Part shown: positions 44,250-52,371 of the stretch, in pieces
Position numbering within the stretch: the first letter of the stretch is position 1
Layout of the letters: each line of letters starts with the position of its first letter
From: Haloferula helveola
GTDB taxonomy: Bacteria; Verrucomicrobiota; Verrucomicrobiia; Verrucomicrobiales; Akkermansiaceae
DNA: 64,000 bases
Assembly (NCBI RefSeq): GCF_037076345.1
Contig: NZ_AP024702.1
Coordinates: 4,650,001-4,714,000 of the forward strand
Reading direction: 5' to 3'
Notes under the pieces: generated by a model
Seen by the model: only the letters and a program-made list of their open reading frames with translations
Told to the model about the DNA's origin: nothing
The model's database searches: none
Translations under genes and position numbers: made by a program

Positions 44250-44654
44250 GATATGCTGGTCAGCGCCGTGGAGAATCATACGGCTGACCCCGTCTACAAG
44301 ACGCAGGGAGTGAAAGTTGATGAGGAGGCCGACCGGTGCGTCGACCAGCTTCATGTAACTCAGCAACTGAGCCTTGTGAATCGGTGCGACCTTCTCCACG
44401 GCCTTCAGTTCGAGGATCAGGCTGTCCTCAATCAAGAGATCGAGGCGCAAGGCTTCTTCGAAGACGAGATCTTTGTATTCGACCCTGACTTGCACCTGCT
44501 GTCGCACCTCGATTCCCCTCAGTTTGAGCTCATGCATCAGGCAGCGCTCGTAGATCGACTCGATGAGCCCAGGGCCTTTGTGCTTGTGCACTTCAATCGC
44601 CGCACCGATCGCGATGCGACTCAGTTCGTCGGCTCGTTGGAATCTCGGATGCAT
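44244..44654 (-). CDS. GxxExxY protein
   Basis: 136 aa. The family name motif is G29-L-I-E32-S-I-Y35 in HKHKGPGLIESIYERCL. Residues 72-96 look like a PD-(D/E)XK nuclease core: LRLDLLIEDSLILELKAVE followed by a QLLSYM helix. The GxxExxY family is common, often multicopy, in Verrucomicrobia, Planctomycetes and Bacteroidetes and has no established function; nuclease activity is inferred from the motif. The gene separates moxR from the DUF58 gene and is bordered by inverted repeat copies at 44220-44249 and 44667-44703, which suggests insertion of a gene-plus-repeat unit. The start at 44654 is the family start. Confidence 0.92.
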   Translation of the reverse strand: MHPRFQRADELSRIAIGAAIEVHKHKGPGLIESIYERCLMHELKLRGIEVRQQVQVRVEYKDLVFEEALRLDLLIEDSLILELKAVEKVAPIHKAQLLSYMKLVDAPVGLLINFHSLRLVDGVSRMILHGADQHIT

Positions 44655-44666
44655 ACCTACTGTATC

Positions 44667-44703
44667 TTGTTCCTTCGTGCCCTTTGCGGCCTTTTGTAGA
44701 AAT
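44667..44703 (-). repeat. CTACAAAAGG-CGCGAAG-type repeat, copy 3
   Basis: On the minus strand: TTTCTACAAAAGGCCGCAAA then GGGCACGAAGGAAC. It lies between the moxR stop (44704) and the GxxExxY start (44654), inverted relative to copies 2 and 4. Thirteen bases (TTTCTACAAAAGG) are identical to copy 4. Confidence 0.8.
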
Positions 44704-45663
44704 TCAAACTGCCACGACCTTCTCCAGCAACGCATCGACGACCTCCGTTCGTGTCTTTCCCGCGGCCTCGGCCTGATAGGAGAGGTGGATCCGGTGCGCG
44801 AGGCAGGCGGGAGCGACGGCGCGGATGTTTTCGGGAGAAACGAAGTCCTGCCCGTGCAGCCAGGCATGGGCGCGGGAGGCGGCGTCGAGGGCGATGGTGC
44901 CGCGCGGACTTGCTCCGAGGCGGATCCACTTCGCCAGGTCGTCACCGAAGCGTTCCGGGTGACGGGTGGCCGTGATCAGGTCGACGATGTACTGCTCGGC
45001 AGCATCAGCGACATGGACCGCGTTGACTTCCTTCCGAGCGTCGAAAATCAGCTGCTGGGGCACGGGTGGTGGCGGTTCGGCCGCGGTGCCCGCCTTTTCC
45101 CCACGGACCAGACGAAGGATCGCGGCCTCGTTGGCCGGATCGGGATAGGGGACGTGGACATACAGAAGGAAGCGGTCCATTTGCGCTTCCGGCAATGGAT
45201 AGGTGCCCTCCTGTTCGATCGGGTTCTGAGTCGCCAGCACGAGGAACAGGTCCGGGAGGCGGTGGGTCTTTCCTGCGACCGTGACCTGCCGCTCCTCCAT
45301 CGCTTCCAGCAGCGCGGCCTGCACCTTCGCTGGCGCGCGGTTGATCTCATCGCCAAGAACGAGATTCCCGAAGATCGGGCCGGGCTGGAAATCGAAGGTT
45401 CCGGTTTGCTCCCGGTAGATGTCGGATCCGGTGACGTCGGACGGCAGAAGGTCAGGCGTGAACTGGACGCGGCTGAAGTCGCTTTCGATCAGCCTGGAGA
45501 GCGTCTTGATCGAGCGGGTCTTCGCGACACCCGGGAGGCCTTCCATCAGCAGGTGGCCATTGGCGAGCAGGGCGACTAGGATTCGTTCTACGACGGTCTG
45601 CTGCCCGATCACCGAGGCGTTCATCGAGTCGGAGATGCGGAGAATGGCTTCGCGTGGAGTCAT
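44704..45663 (-). CDS. MoxR family AAA ATPase
   Basis: 319 aa. Walker A is GLPGVAKT, Walker B LVLGDEINRAP; the sensor region ATQNPIEQEGTYPLPEAQMDR is hallmark MoxR. MoxR ATPases act with DUF58 and VWA proteins as chaperone-like activators, and this gene heads the Bat locus that follows on the same strand. It does not directly neighbour DUF58: the GxxExxY gene lies between. A repeat copy stands on each side of it. Confidence 0.96.
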   Translation of the reverse strand: MTPREAILRISDSMNASVIGQQTVVERILVALLANGHLLMEGLPGVAKTRSIKTLSRLIESDFSRVQFTPDLLPSDVTGSDIYREQTGTFDFQPGPIFGNLVLGDEINRAPAKVQAALLEAMEERQVTVAGKTHRLPDLFLVLATQNPIEQEGTYPLPEAQMDRFLLYVHVPYPDPANEAAILRLVRGEKAGTAAEPPPPVPQQLIFDARKEVNAVHVADAAEQYIVDLITATRHPERFGDDLAKWIRLGASPRGTIALDAASRAHAWLHGQDFVSPENIRAVAPACLAHRIHLSYQAEAAGKTRTEVVDALLEKVVAV

Positions 45664-45672
45664 CGGATTGCG

Positions 45673-45705
45673 TTTCTACAAAAGGTTGCGAAGGACGCAA
45701 AGTGG
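45673..45705 (+). repeat. CTACAAAAGG-CGCGAAG-type repeat, copy 4
   Basis: TTTCTACAAAAGGTTGCGAA then GGACGCAAAGTGG, ten nt upstream of the moxR start codon. It is plus-oriented, so copies 3 and 4 bracket moxR as inverted repeats. Confidence 0.8.
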
Positions 45706-45721
45706 GAAGCGGGTCTTCATC

Positions 45722-45808
45722 GTCGTCATCGTTCTCCTACTCGTTCTCGCCCTCGACGACTGCGACAGGAATCGAGGATGAGGGACGAGTAGGAGGACGA
45801 GTACGATT
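45722..45808. repeat. large imperfect inverted repeat (TCGTCCTCCTACTCGT type)
   Basis: Arms of about 36 nt (45722-45756 and 45772-45808) are imperfect inverted copies sharing CTCCTACTCGT, with a 15-nt centre. The element fills the gap between the HAD-phosphatase stop (45822) and moxR. It might form a long hairpin in mRNA past the phosphatase gene; there is no T-run, so it is better called a dispersed repeat. Confidence 0.75.
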
Positions 45809-45821
45809 TTGGGAGAGGGTG

Positions 45822-46790
45822 TCAGGGGGCTGCCGGATACACCCGGTTCCAGTCGTCCTTCATGCTGACGATGGTCCAGCCGCGATCTGGGCCCTCCTTC
45901 AGGCCCCGATCCAGTCTGCCGACGTGGCTCTCACGATCATAGGCCCACTCCCGTTCGGCATCGGTGTGATGAACCAGCAGCCCGAAACGAGCGCCTTCCC
46001 CCGACGTTGTCCACTCGAGCATCTGGAAGTCGCCATCGGAATTGCCGGCGGCGAAGATCGGGCGGCGCCCGATGTGCTGGTGGATGCCGACCGGCTTGCC
46101 TTCCTTGTCGTCGATGAAGTCGAGTTCAGGCAGCTTCACGATCACCGGTTTGCCATCCCGGACTTCGTAGCCCGCCTTGATGCTGGATCCCACGACCTGC
46201 TGCGGTGGGATGCCATATACGTCTTCCGCGAAGACCCGGAGGAAATCGATTCCTCCACCGGAGACAATGAAGGTCTTGAATTCGTTCGCGCGGAGATAGG
46301 CGAGCAGTTCGAGCATCGGCTGAAACACCATCTCGGTGTAGGGGCGTTTCGTCTTGGGATGGCGTGCGGTCGCGAGCCACTTGCCAACCGTCGCGCGGAA
46401 TTCCTCATCCGTCAGCCCGGCGTGGGTCGCCATGGCCATCTTCAGCAAGGCTTCCTCGCCGCCCTCCAGTGCCTTCTCCACTTCGCCCTTCAGGACAGAG
46501 GCGAACGGTTCCTCCTCTTTCCATTCCGGGTGCCGGGGAGCGAGTTCCTTGATCCGGTCGAAGATGTAGAAGGCTTGGAAATAGATCGGTTGCTCCGACC
46601 AGAGACAACCGTCGTTGTCGAAAGTCGCGATCCGCGCAGCCGGGTCGACATAGTCGGCGGATCCGGGAGTCGTGACGTTCTCAACGAACGAAACGATTGC
46701 CTTCTTGGTTTCCGTCTCTTGCCAGGACGGGAGGGGGTCGGCCACGGCGGACAGAACGGATGCGAGGGCGAGTGGGAAAAGGAGTTTCAT
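45822..46790 (-). CDS. secreted HAD phosphatase
   Basis: 322 aa. A signal peptide (MKLLFPLALASVLSAVA) is followed by HAD motifs: ATFDNDGCLWSE (nucleophile Asp), SGGGIDFLR (motif II Ser), and GNSDGDFQML (late acidic motif). The fold resembles phosphoserine-phosphatase-like HADs, but export suggests another periplasmic substrate. It is 88 nt downstream of the arylsulfatase, past a terminator-like hairpin, so readthrough would be needed for cotranscription. Confidence 0.88.
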   Translation of the reverse strand: MKLLFPLALASVLSAVADPLPSWQETETKKAIVSFVENVTTPGSADYVDPAARIATFDNDGCLWSEQPIYFQAFYIFDRIKELAPRHPEWKEEEPFASVLKGEVEKALEGGEEALLKMAMATHAGLTDEEFRATVGKWLATARHPKTKRPYTEMVFQPMLELLAYLRANEFKTFIVSGGGIDFLRVFAEDVYGIPPQQVVGSSIKAGYEVRDGKPVIVKLPELDFIDDKEGKPVGIHQHIGRRPIFAAGNSDGDFQMLEWTTSGEGARFGLLVHHTDAEREWAYDRESHVGRLDRGLKEGPDRGWTIVSMKDDWNRVYPAAP

Positions 46791-46804
46791 GGTATGAGGA
46801 CGGG

Positions 46805-46836
46805 AAAACCGCGCCCGGACGGGTCCGGGCGCGGTG
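46805..46836 (-). terminator. Rho-independent terminator after the arylsulfatase
   Basis: CCGCGCCCGGA-CGGG-TCCGGGCGCGG (46809-46834), a perfect 11-bp stem. Read on the minus strand it is followed by TTTT. It lies 45 nt past the sulfatase stop (46879) and 15 nt before the HAD start, giving partial or full separation of the two genes. Confidence 0.8.
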
Positions 46837-46878
46837 GGTTGCGATGCGTCCCGAGGGCTTCGCTGCCCCCGGAGAGTG

Positions 46879-48417
46879 TTAGTGGCTGGCTCCTTCCTGG
46901 AGTTTCTCAAGCACCTGATCGAGGCCGAAGGTGCCGGCCTTCTGGCGGGGCGGGTACTCCTGATAGGTGGCGAGGTGCTGGCTGACGAATGCCTGTGCGG
47001 GCACAAGGACATACGCGCGTTCCAGTCGCCATTTCGGATATCCGATCGCCTCGTGGTCCGCCCGCTCGAACGGATCGGTGCGCAGGCAGAAGAGCTTCGG
47101 CAGCCGAAGTGTCACGAGCGGTTCCTGCCAGACGTCGAAGCCGTGGCCGCGTTGCTCCATGAAGACGACTTTCCAGCGGTCGTAGCGGAGGTTCGCGAGG
47201 CTGCCGTCGTCGGTCCAGTAGAAGAACTCCTTCCGCGGCGCATCCTCGGTCTCACCCTTGAGGTAGGGGATCAGGTTGTAGCCATCGAGGTGAACCTTGT
47301 AGTCCCGGCCCATCGCGCTGTGGCCCTTGAGCAGTTTCTCCTTCACGTCCGGTTCACCGGCGGCGGCGAGTAGGGTGGGGAGCATGTCCTCGTGGGAGAA
47401 GACGTCGTTGTAGACGCTTCCCGGCTTGATGACACCGGGCCAGCGGATCACGCAAGGCACACGGTATCCACCCTCCCAGTTCGAGTTCTTCTCGTTGCGG
47501 AAGGGCGTCGTGCCGCCGTCCGGCCACGAGAAACACTCGGCGCCGTTGTCGGTCGAGTACATCACGATGGTGTTCTCGGCGAGACCGAGGGCGTCGAGTT
47601 TGTCGAGGATCTGGCCGATGTGGTTGTCGTGCTCGACCATGCCGTCGGCATAGACGCCGAGACCGGTCTTGCCCGCGGACTGCTCCTTGAGGTGGGTCCA
47701 GATGTGCATCCGGGTCGAGTTCCACCAGAGGAAGAACGGTTTGTCGGCATTCTTGGCGCGCTCCATGAAGTCGAGGGCTCCGGCGGTGACTTCGTCATCG
47801 ACCGTTTCCATCCGCTTTTTGGTGAGCGGGCCGGTGTCCTCGATCTTGCCGTCGGAACTCGACTTGATCACGCCGCGCGGTCCGAACTTCTTCTTGAACT
47901 CCGGGTTCTTCGGGTAGTCCTCGTTCTCGGGCTCCTCTTCCGCATTGAGGTGGTAGAGGTTGCCGAGGAACTCGTCGAAGCCGTGGTTGGTCGGCAGCAT
48001 CTCGTCCAGGTCGCCGAGGTGGTTCTTGCCATACTGTGCGGTCATGTAGCCGTGGTTCTTCAGAAGGCCGGCGATGGTCGGATCCTTGATCGAGATCCCT
48101 TCCTTCGCGCCCGGCAGACCGACCTTGAGCAGGCCGGTCCGGAACGGACTCTGGCCGGTGATGAAGGCGGCGCGGCCGGCGGTGCAGGACTGCTGACCGT
48201 ACCAGTCGGTGAAGAGTGCTCCTTCATCGGCAAGGCGGTCGATGTTCGGCGTCTTGTAGCCCATCATGCCACGGTTGTAGCAACTCGGGTTGTTCCAGCC
48301 GATGTCGTCACCCCAGATGATGAGGATGTTGGGCTTTTTGTCCTGGGCGAATGCGGTGGTGGCGAAAGCGATGCCGGCAGTCAGCATCAGGAGCCACGGG
48401 TGTCTTGTTGGTTTCAT
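46879..48417 (-). CDS. secreted arylsulfatase
   Basis: 512 aa with a signal peptide (WLLMLTAGIAFATTAFA). Sulfatase marks: IIWGDDIGW (metal Asp pair), C-T-A-G-R-A-A-F-I-T-G (formylglycine Cys in a CxAxR context), GKNHLGD, and STDNGAE. The middle and C-terminal parts are strongly similar to the partial sulfatase at 62935-64000 (shared [30 protein letters not shown]), so the two are paralogues. It lies in the order aquaporin - sulfatase - HAD phosphatase. The start at 48417 has no Shine-Dalgarno but a C/A-rich leader. Confidence 0.95.
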   Translation of the reverse strand: MKPTRHPWLLMLTAGIAFATTAFAQDKKPNILIIWGDDIGWNNPSCYNRGMMGYKTPNIDRLADEGALFTDWYGQQSCTAGRAAFITGQSPFRTGLLKVGLPGAKEGISIKDPTIAGLLKNHGYMTAQYGKNHLGDLDEMLPTNHGFDEFLGNLYHLNAEEEPENEDYPKNPEFKKKFGPRGVIKSSSDGKIEDTGPLTKKRMETVDDEVTAGALDFMERAKNADKPFFLWWNSTRMHIWTHLKEQSAGKTGLGVYADGMVEHDNHIGQILDKLDALGLAENTIVMYSTDNGAECFSWPDGGTTPFRNEKNSNWEGGYRVPCVIRWPGVIKPGSVYNDVFSHEDMLPTLLAAAGEPDVKEKLLKGHSAMGRDYKVHLDGYNLIPYLKGETEDAPRKEFFYWTDDGSLANLRYDRWKVVFMEQRGHGFDVWQEPLVTLRLPKLFCLRTDPFERADHEAIGYPKWRLERAYVLVPAQAFVSQHLATYQEYPPRQKAGTFGLDQVLEKLQEGASH

Positions 48418-48443
48418 GTTGTTACGGGTTGGTGTTGGGAAAA

Positions 48444-49181
48444 TCAGTCGTTGCCTGCCCCGGCGACCCGGGGATAGAGAACTCCGGCTAGCGCCGCGCC
48501 GACGACCGGGGCCAGCCAGAACAGCCAGAGCTGCTGGATGGCCCATCCGCCGACGAATACGGCGGGTCCCGTACTGCGGGCGGGGTTGACGGAGAGGTTG
48601 GTGACGGGGATGCCGATCAGGTGGATCAGAGTGAGTCCGAAGCCGATGGCGATCGGTGCAAATCCGGCAGGTGCGCGCTTGTCGGTGGCGCCGAGGATGA
48701 TCATCAGGAAAAAGAAGGTCAGGACGATCTCGGCGACGAGGCAGGCGATCATCGAGTAGTCGCCCGGCGAGCCTCCGACCTCGAGCGCTCCGTAGCCGTT
48801 GGCGGCGAAACCGTCGGAGAACTTGAAGTCTTCCTGACCGCTTGCGATCACGCCGAGAACTCCTGCGCCTGCGACTCCACCCAGGATCTGAGCGACGATG
48901 TAGGGGCCGACTTCGTTCCACGGGTGCCGACCGCCGACCGCGAGGCCGACTGAAACCGCGGGGTTGAGGTGGCATCCGGACACGTGACCGATGGCATAGG
49001 CCATCGTGAGCACCGTAAGACCGAAGGCGAAGGATACGCCGATGAGGCCGATCCCGATGTTGATCGGTGTCTGGGCCTCGATCGCGAAGAAGGCCGATGC
49101 CAGGACCGCGCTGCCGCAGCCGCCGAACACGAGCCAGAACGTGCCGAAAAACTCGGCGAGGAGCTTGTTGATGAGTTTCAT
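48444..49181 (-). CDS. aqpZ: aquaporin Z
   Basis: 245 aa, the MIP family size. Six membrane segments with two half-helix NPA motifs: HLNPAVSVG and [11 protein letters not shown]; the N-terminus is [20 protein letters not shown] as in AqpZ. Residues such as the Cys after GG and the Arg after the second NPA fit a water-selective channel. It is 26 nt upstream of the sulfatase gene, so cotranscribed. The combination is recurrent in marine bacteria as far as I recall; the reason is unknown. Confidence 0.96.
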   Translation of the reverse strand: MKLINKLLAEFFGTFWLVFGGCGSAVLASAFFAIEAQTPINIGIGLIGVSFAFGLTVLTMAYAIGHVSGCHLNPAVSVGLAVGGRHPWNEVGPYIVAQILGGVAGAGVLGVIASGQEDFKFSDGFAANGYGALEVGGSPGDYSMIACLVAEIVLTFFFLMIILGATDKRAPAGFAPIAIGFGLTLIHLIGIPVTNLSVNPARSTGPAVFVGGWAIQQLWLFWLAPVVGAALAGVLYPRVAGAGND

Positions 49182-49350
49182 GGAGAGCAATGCGTGGTTC
49201 GCAGAGCCCGTTTCCACGTTTCCTGCGCATCTAGCAGACAACAGGAAACGGCCTTTTTGGGCAAGTCCGGGATTGTTGCGGAATGGTTGACTTTTCGGTG
49301 TCGCTTTCCGGGTTGGCGAACTTGGAGGAAGTGCGTTAGATCGGAAGACC

Positions 49351-50325
49351 ATGAAAGCACTCGCAGCCCTTGCACTGTTGTCGGTTCTCCCGGGATTCGC
49401 CGCCGAGGAGATGGATATGGAAGCCCGGCGGGAGTCGGTGAAAACCCTCAAGACCCACATCGAAATGCGTCAGGAGCGGCTCGACGAAGTGGTGTCGGAA
49501 TTACGGGAGCGGGTCGGCGAAACCGACAAGAAGGTGGGAAAGGTGGTCGAGGTTCTTTCCGGTCTTAAGGACTCGCAGGATTCCAAGCGCCGGATTTCCC
49601 AGATCAAGAGTGAGGCGATCGGCGGGTTGAAGGGGATGATCGAAACCTACGACCGCGAGCGCCGGAAGCTCCTCGAGCGGTTGCGGACCGGAGCGGGTCC
49701 GGCGACGGAGGGGCTGAAGAAGGATCTCGAGAAGTTCGATGCGCTGATCCAGAAGCGTGCCGACGATGTCGTGAAGCTGGCGAAGTCGATGCCGGCCGGC
49801 GAGGATGTCGCGAAGTACGAGAGCGACGGTGGCTACTACTTCAACGGGGTCCACTACGAGAACAGCCGTATCAGCGAAGAGTGGAGGCAGAACCGTCGTG
49901 ACAAGGTGCAGTCGGGCAAGGAGCGCCGCGAACTTCAGCAGGCCCTCGAGCGTGCGATCGAGGATCTCGAACGGCGTCGCGACACGGTGAAGGCATTCCT
50001 GAAGGACCGGAAGTTCACTCCGGCGGAGAGGGAATTGCGCGAACAGGAGTTGGCCCGGGTGGAGGGCTTGCTCGAGGCACGCAAGGCGCAGTTGGTCGAA
50101 GTCGCGACACCGGCCGATGCTCCGGAAAAGACCGCGGATCAGGAGCAGGCGCAGGACCTTGAGCACCTGCTCCGGGATGCGAAGCAGGACATCGCCTCGG
50201 ATCTCTCACGCACCTTGCGCCTTTATCATGAGGCAGCCGACGAGCGCGATAAGATCGCAGGGCTCGAGGAGAACCTCGCGGCGCGCGAGAAGTGGCTCGA
50301 GGAGAACGACAAGGCTGGCGAGTGA
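49351..50325 (+). CDS. secreted coiled-coil protein
   Basis: 324 aa. A short signal peptide ([18 protein letters not shown]) precedes an almost entirely helical protein, rich in Glu, Lys, Arg and Leu with heptad-like patterns (about 30-110 and 185-320), broken by a Gly/Tyr segment ([18 protein letters not shown], about residues 155-173). No known domain is recognised. It is the only plus-strand gene in the region from 36211 to the right edge, divergent from aqpZ. GGAAG precedes the ATG. Confidence 0.78.
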   Translation: MKALAALALLSVLPGFAAEEMDMEARRESVKTLKTHIEMRQERLDEVVSELRERVGETDKKVGKVVEVLSGLKDSQDSKRRISQIKSEAIGGLKGMIETYDRERRKLLERLRTGAGPATEGLKKDLEKFDALIQKRADDVVKLAKSMPAGEDVAKYESDGGYYFNGVHYENSRISEEWRQNRRDKVQSGKERRELQQALERAIEDLERRRDTVKAFLKDRKFTPAERELREQELARVEGLLEARKAQLVEVATPADAPEKTADQEQAQDLEHLLRDAKQDIASDLSRTLRLYHEAADERDKIAGLEENLAAREKWLEENDKAGE

Positions 50326-50367
50326 TGCGTAGCCGGGGCGCTCCGGCGACATATCCGCCGAAGCGCT

Positions 50368-51561
50368 TCAGAAACTCAGCTTGAGCCGGAGTCCACCGAT
50401 TAGGCGGACTCCGGGACCGCCGTTCAGGCCTTCGCCGACGAGCAGTTGGAGGTCGGGTGAGACGGTGAAATTGCGTCGTGGCTGCCAGCGGTAGAAGGTT
50501 TCGAGGATTCCCTGTATGGGCTGCCCGCCGGATGAACCTCGGCCCACGCTTGCGGCCACGCCGAACAGGTCGTCGCCATTGACGGGAAACACGACTCCTC
50601 CGGCTACCAGGTAGTCCAAAGCCGCTGCTCCGCCGTCGGACCACGCACCGCGGATGAAGTAGCGGGTGCCCGCGCTGTCGAGTTGCTGCTCGTAGGTGAA
50701 GGAAACGCCCTGGCCTTCCGGGCGGTTCGCATCGTTCACCGCGTCGCTGTGCCACACGAGCATCTGGAGCCGCCGGGGAAGTTCATTCGAATCCTTGAAG
50801 TCGTAGGCGAACTGCAGCGCGTGGAAGAGGTCGTCCGACCCGAGTTGAAGGTTCACCTGGTCGCCGGTTTGCGTGCCTTGGACCGTGGTTGATCCGAGGC
50901 CGACGCTGAAGCCGTTGTCGAAGGTCTTGAGCGCGGTGAATCCCGCACCGAAGCGGGGGAAAGCCACTGCCGGGTTGGAGGCGAATCCCTGGTTGAGGAA
51001 GAACGACTTCGAACTCGCGAGTTGATGGCTGCCGAACTGCGAGTCGATCGAGAGCTGGCCGTAGCGCAGCTCGAGGCCGGCCTCATCAAAGTGGTGGCGG
51101 AGGAAGAAGTCGGGCACCTCGAACCCGCTGTTGCTGAAGCCGTCGACCAGTCCCCACGCGGCTCCGAGATCCGGGCCTAATTCCGACGCCGCGCGCCCCC
51201 CGTAGGCATGGCGGTCGCGCATGCGGAACCGGATCTCGGTCGGGTTGTCGACCCAGTAGCCGGTCGGCGTCCAGACGCCCTGCAAAGTGAAGTCACCGGA
51301 TGCTCCGGTGGGGAAGCCATTGCCGAGTGCCGCACCCAGGAGCACGCTGTGATACGACGCGCTCCAGTTCAGTTGGCTCTTCTCCTGAAACCGTGTCCGC
51401 GCCCGGTCCCAATCGTCGAAAAGGGGATAAAGCCAGTCGCCCGACCCGCGTTGTTCCGCCTCGAGCTCTCGGGCAATGTCCTGTGGCGGACCGTCCTCCG
51501 CGAGGACGAGTGCGGGCACGGTCAGCGCTTGTGCGATGAGGATCCGGAGCCAGGTGGACAT
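50368..51561 (-). CDS. OprB-like carbohydrate porin (1)
   Basis: 397 aa with a signal peptide (WLRILIAQALTVPALVLA). The body has alternating beta-strand content with terminal Phe (RLKLSF), as in outer-membrane barrels. OprB family marks: DWDRARTRFQEK at the start and DFFLRHHFDEAGLELRYGQL in the middle. OprB proteins are carbohydrate-selective porins. Here it is the last gene of the minus-strand run and lies 14 nt from the preceding barrel gene. Another OprB-like porin is encoded at 52372. Confidence 0.88.
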   Translation of the reverse strand: MSTWLRILIAQALTVPALVLAEDGPPQDIARELEAEQRGSGDWLYPLFDDWDRARTRFQEKSQLNWSASYHSVLLGAALGNGFPTGASGDFTLQGVWTPTGYWVDNPTEIRFRMRDRHAYGGRAASELGPDLGAAWGLVDGFSNSGFEVPDFFLRHHFDEAGLELRYGQLSIDSQFGSHQLASSKSFFLNQGFASNPAVAFPRFGAGFTALKTFDNGFSVGLGSTTVQGTQTGDQVNLQLGSDDLFHALQFAYDFKDSNELPRRLQMLVWHSDAVNDANRPEGQGVSFTYEQQLDSAGTRYFIRGAWSDGGAAALDYLVAGGVVFPVNGDDLFGVAASVGRGSSGGQPIQGILETFYRWQPRRNFTVSPDLQLLVGEGLNGGPGVRLIGGLRLKLSF

Positions 51562-51575
51562 CGCGGACGATGTTC

Positions 51576-52346
51576 CTATTTCGGGAACAGGAACACCACT
51601 CCGAACCGCAGACCCCACTCAGGACCCTGGGTCGGCTTCTCGACGTAGTAGCGCGCACCGCCGAAGACCTGGATCGGTTGGTCGCCGAGCGTGAGAAGCT
51701 GGCTGACGACGAAGTTCACCGGGACCGTCCATTGGTGGTTCTGCCAATCGTAGGTGGACTCGACGTTGAGCGTCAGGGTTGTTTTGGTCGGCGTGATGTA
51801 GCTGACGAAGGGCTGGAGGAAGGTCGCGTTGACTCCGCCGCGCGAACCGTCACCGGCGAAGTCCCAGATGTGGTTGGCGAGCGCCCCGTAGGTCCAAGGT
51901 CCGCTCTGCTTCAGCACCACACCGGTCGGACCCGCCCCCCACTTCTCGGCACCGAGGGAGGAGTCGGTGGCGGTCGGAAAAAGGAATGCCGGGCCGATGC
52001 CCCAGATCGGATCACTTTCCGCCGGTGAGACGAAGAATGACTGAACGACGTCTCCGAGCCCGAACTCGTCACCGACACCGCCGAACTGCGTGCCCTCGAC
52101 ATCGACGACCGGCAGAATGGTCCGCGAGATCAGGTTCCAGTCCTCGTTGAGGGTGATCGGGATGACCGGCTGGATGTTCAACGTGAAACGCTGGCCGTCC
52201 GCCGGTCCGTTGCCGAAGTCGATGTTGCCTTGGAACGGCACGCTGATCAGCGAGCTAACCGGATTGGCGAGCTGCTTGGCGAGGTCGGGTTCGTTGGCCA
52301 GCCCGACGGTGGTCAGGCACGCGGTGATGAGCAGACAGGTCTTCAT
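51576..52346 (-). CDS. outer-membrane transporter-like protein (Phenol_MetA_deg type)
   Basis: 256 aa with a short signal (LLITACLTTVGLANE). The beta-barrel-like body has NPVSSLISVPFQGNIDF and late GARYYVEKP, matching the family called MetA-pathway of phenol degradation, putative transporter. That name comes from one pathway and does not define the substrate. The C-terminal residue is Lys after FLFP. It lies between the two OprB-like genes (25 nt and 14 nt gaps). Confidence 0.85.
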   Translation of the reverse strand: MKTCLLITACLTTVGLANEPDLAKQLANPVSSLISVPFQGNIDFGNGPADGQRFTLNIQPVIPITLNEDWNLISRTILPVVDVEGTQFGGVGDEFGLGDVVQSFFVSPAESDPIWGIGPAFLFPTATDSSLGAEKWGAGPTGVVLKQSGPWTYGALANHIWDFAGDGSRGGVNATFLQPFVSYITPTKTTLTLNVESTYDWQNHQWTVPVNFVVSQLLTLGDQPIQVFGGARYYVEKPTQGPEWGLRFGVVFLFPK

Positions 52347-52371
52347 GGGCTGAACGGTTTCACCAGATTCT

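Noticed and set aside
39016-45663. prophage or plasmid insertion around the GxxExxY gene
   Set aside because: Bat, DUF58 and MoxR genes are on one strand with chromosomal spacing; no integrase, replication or phage structural gene is present.
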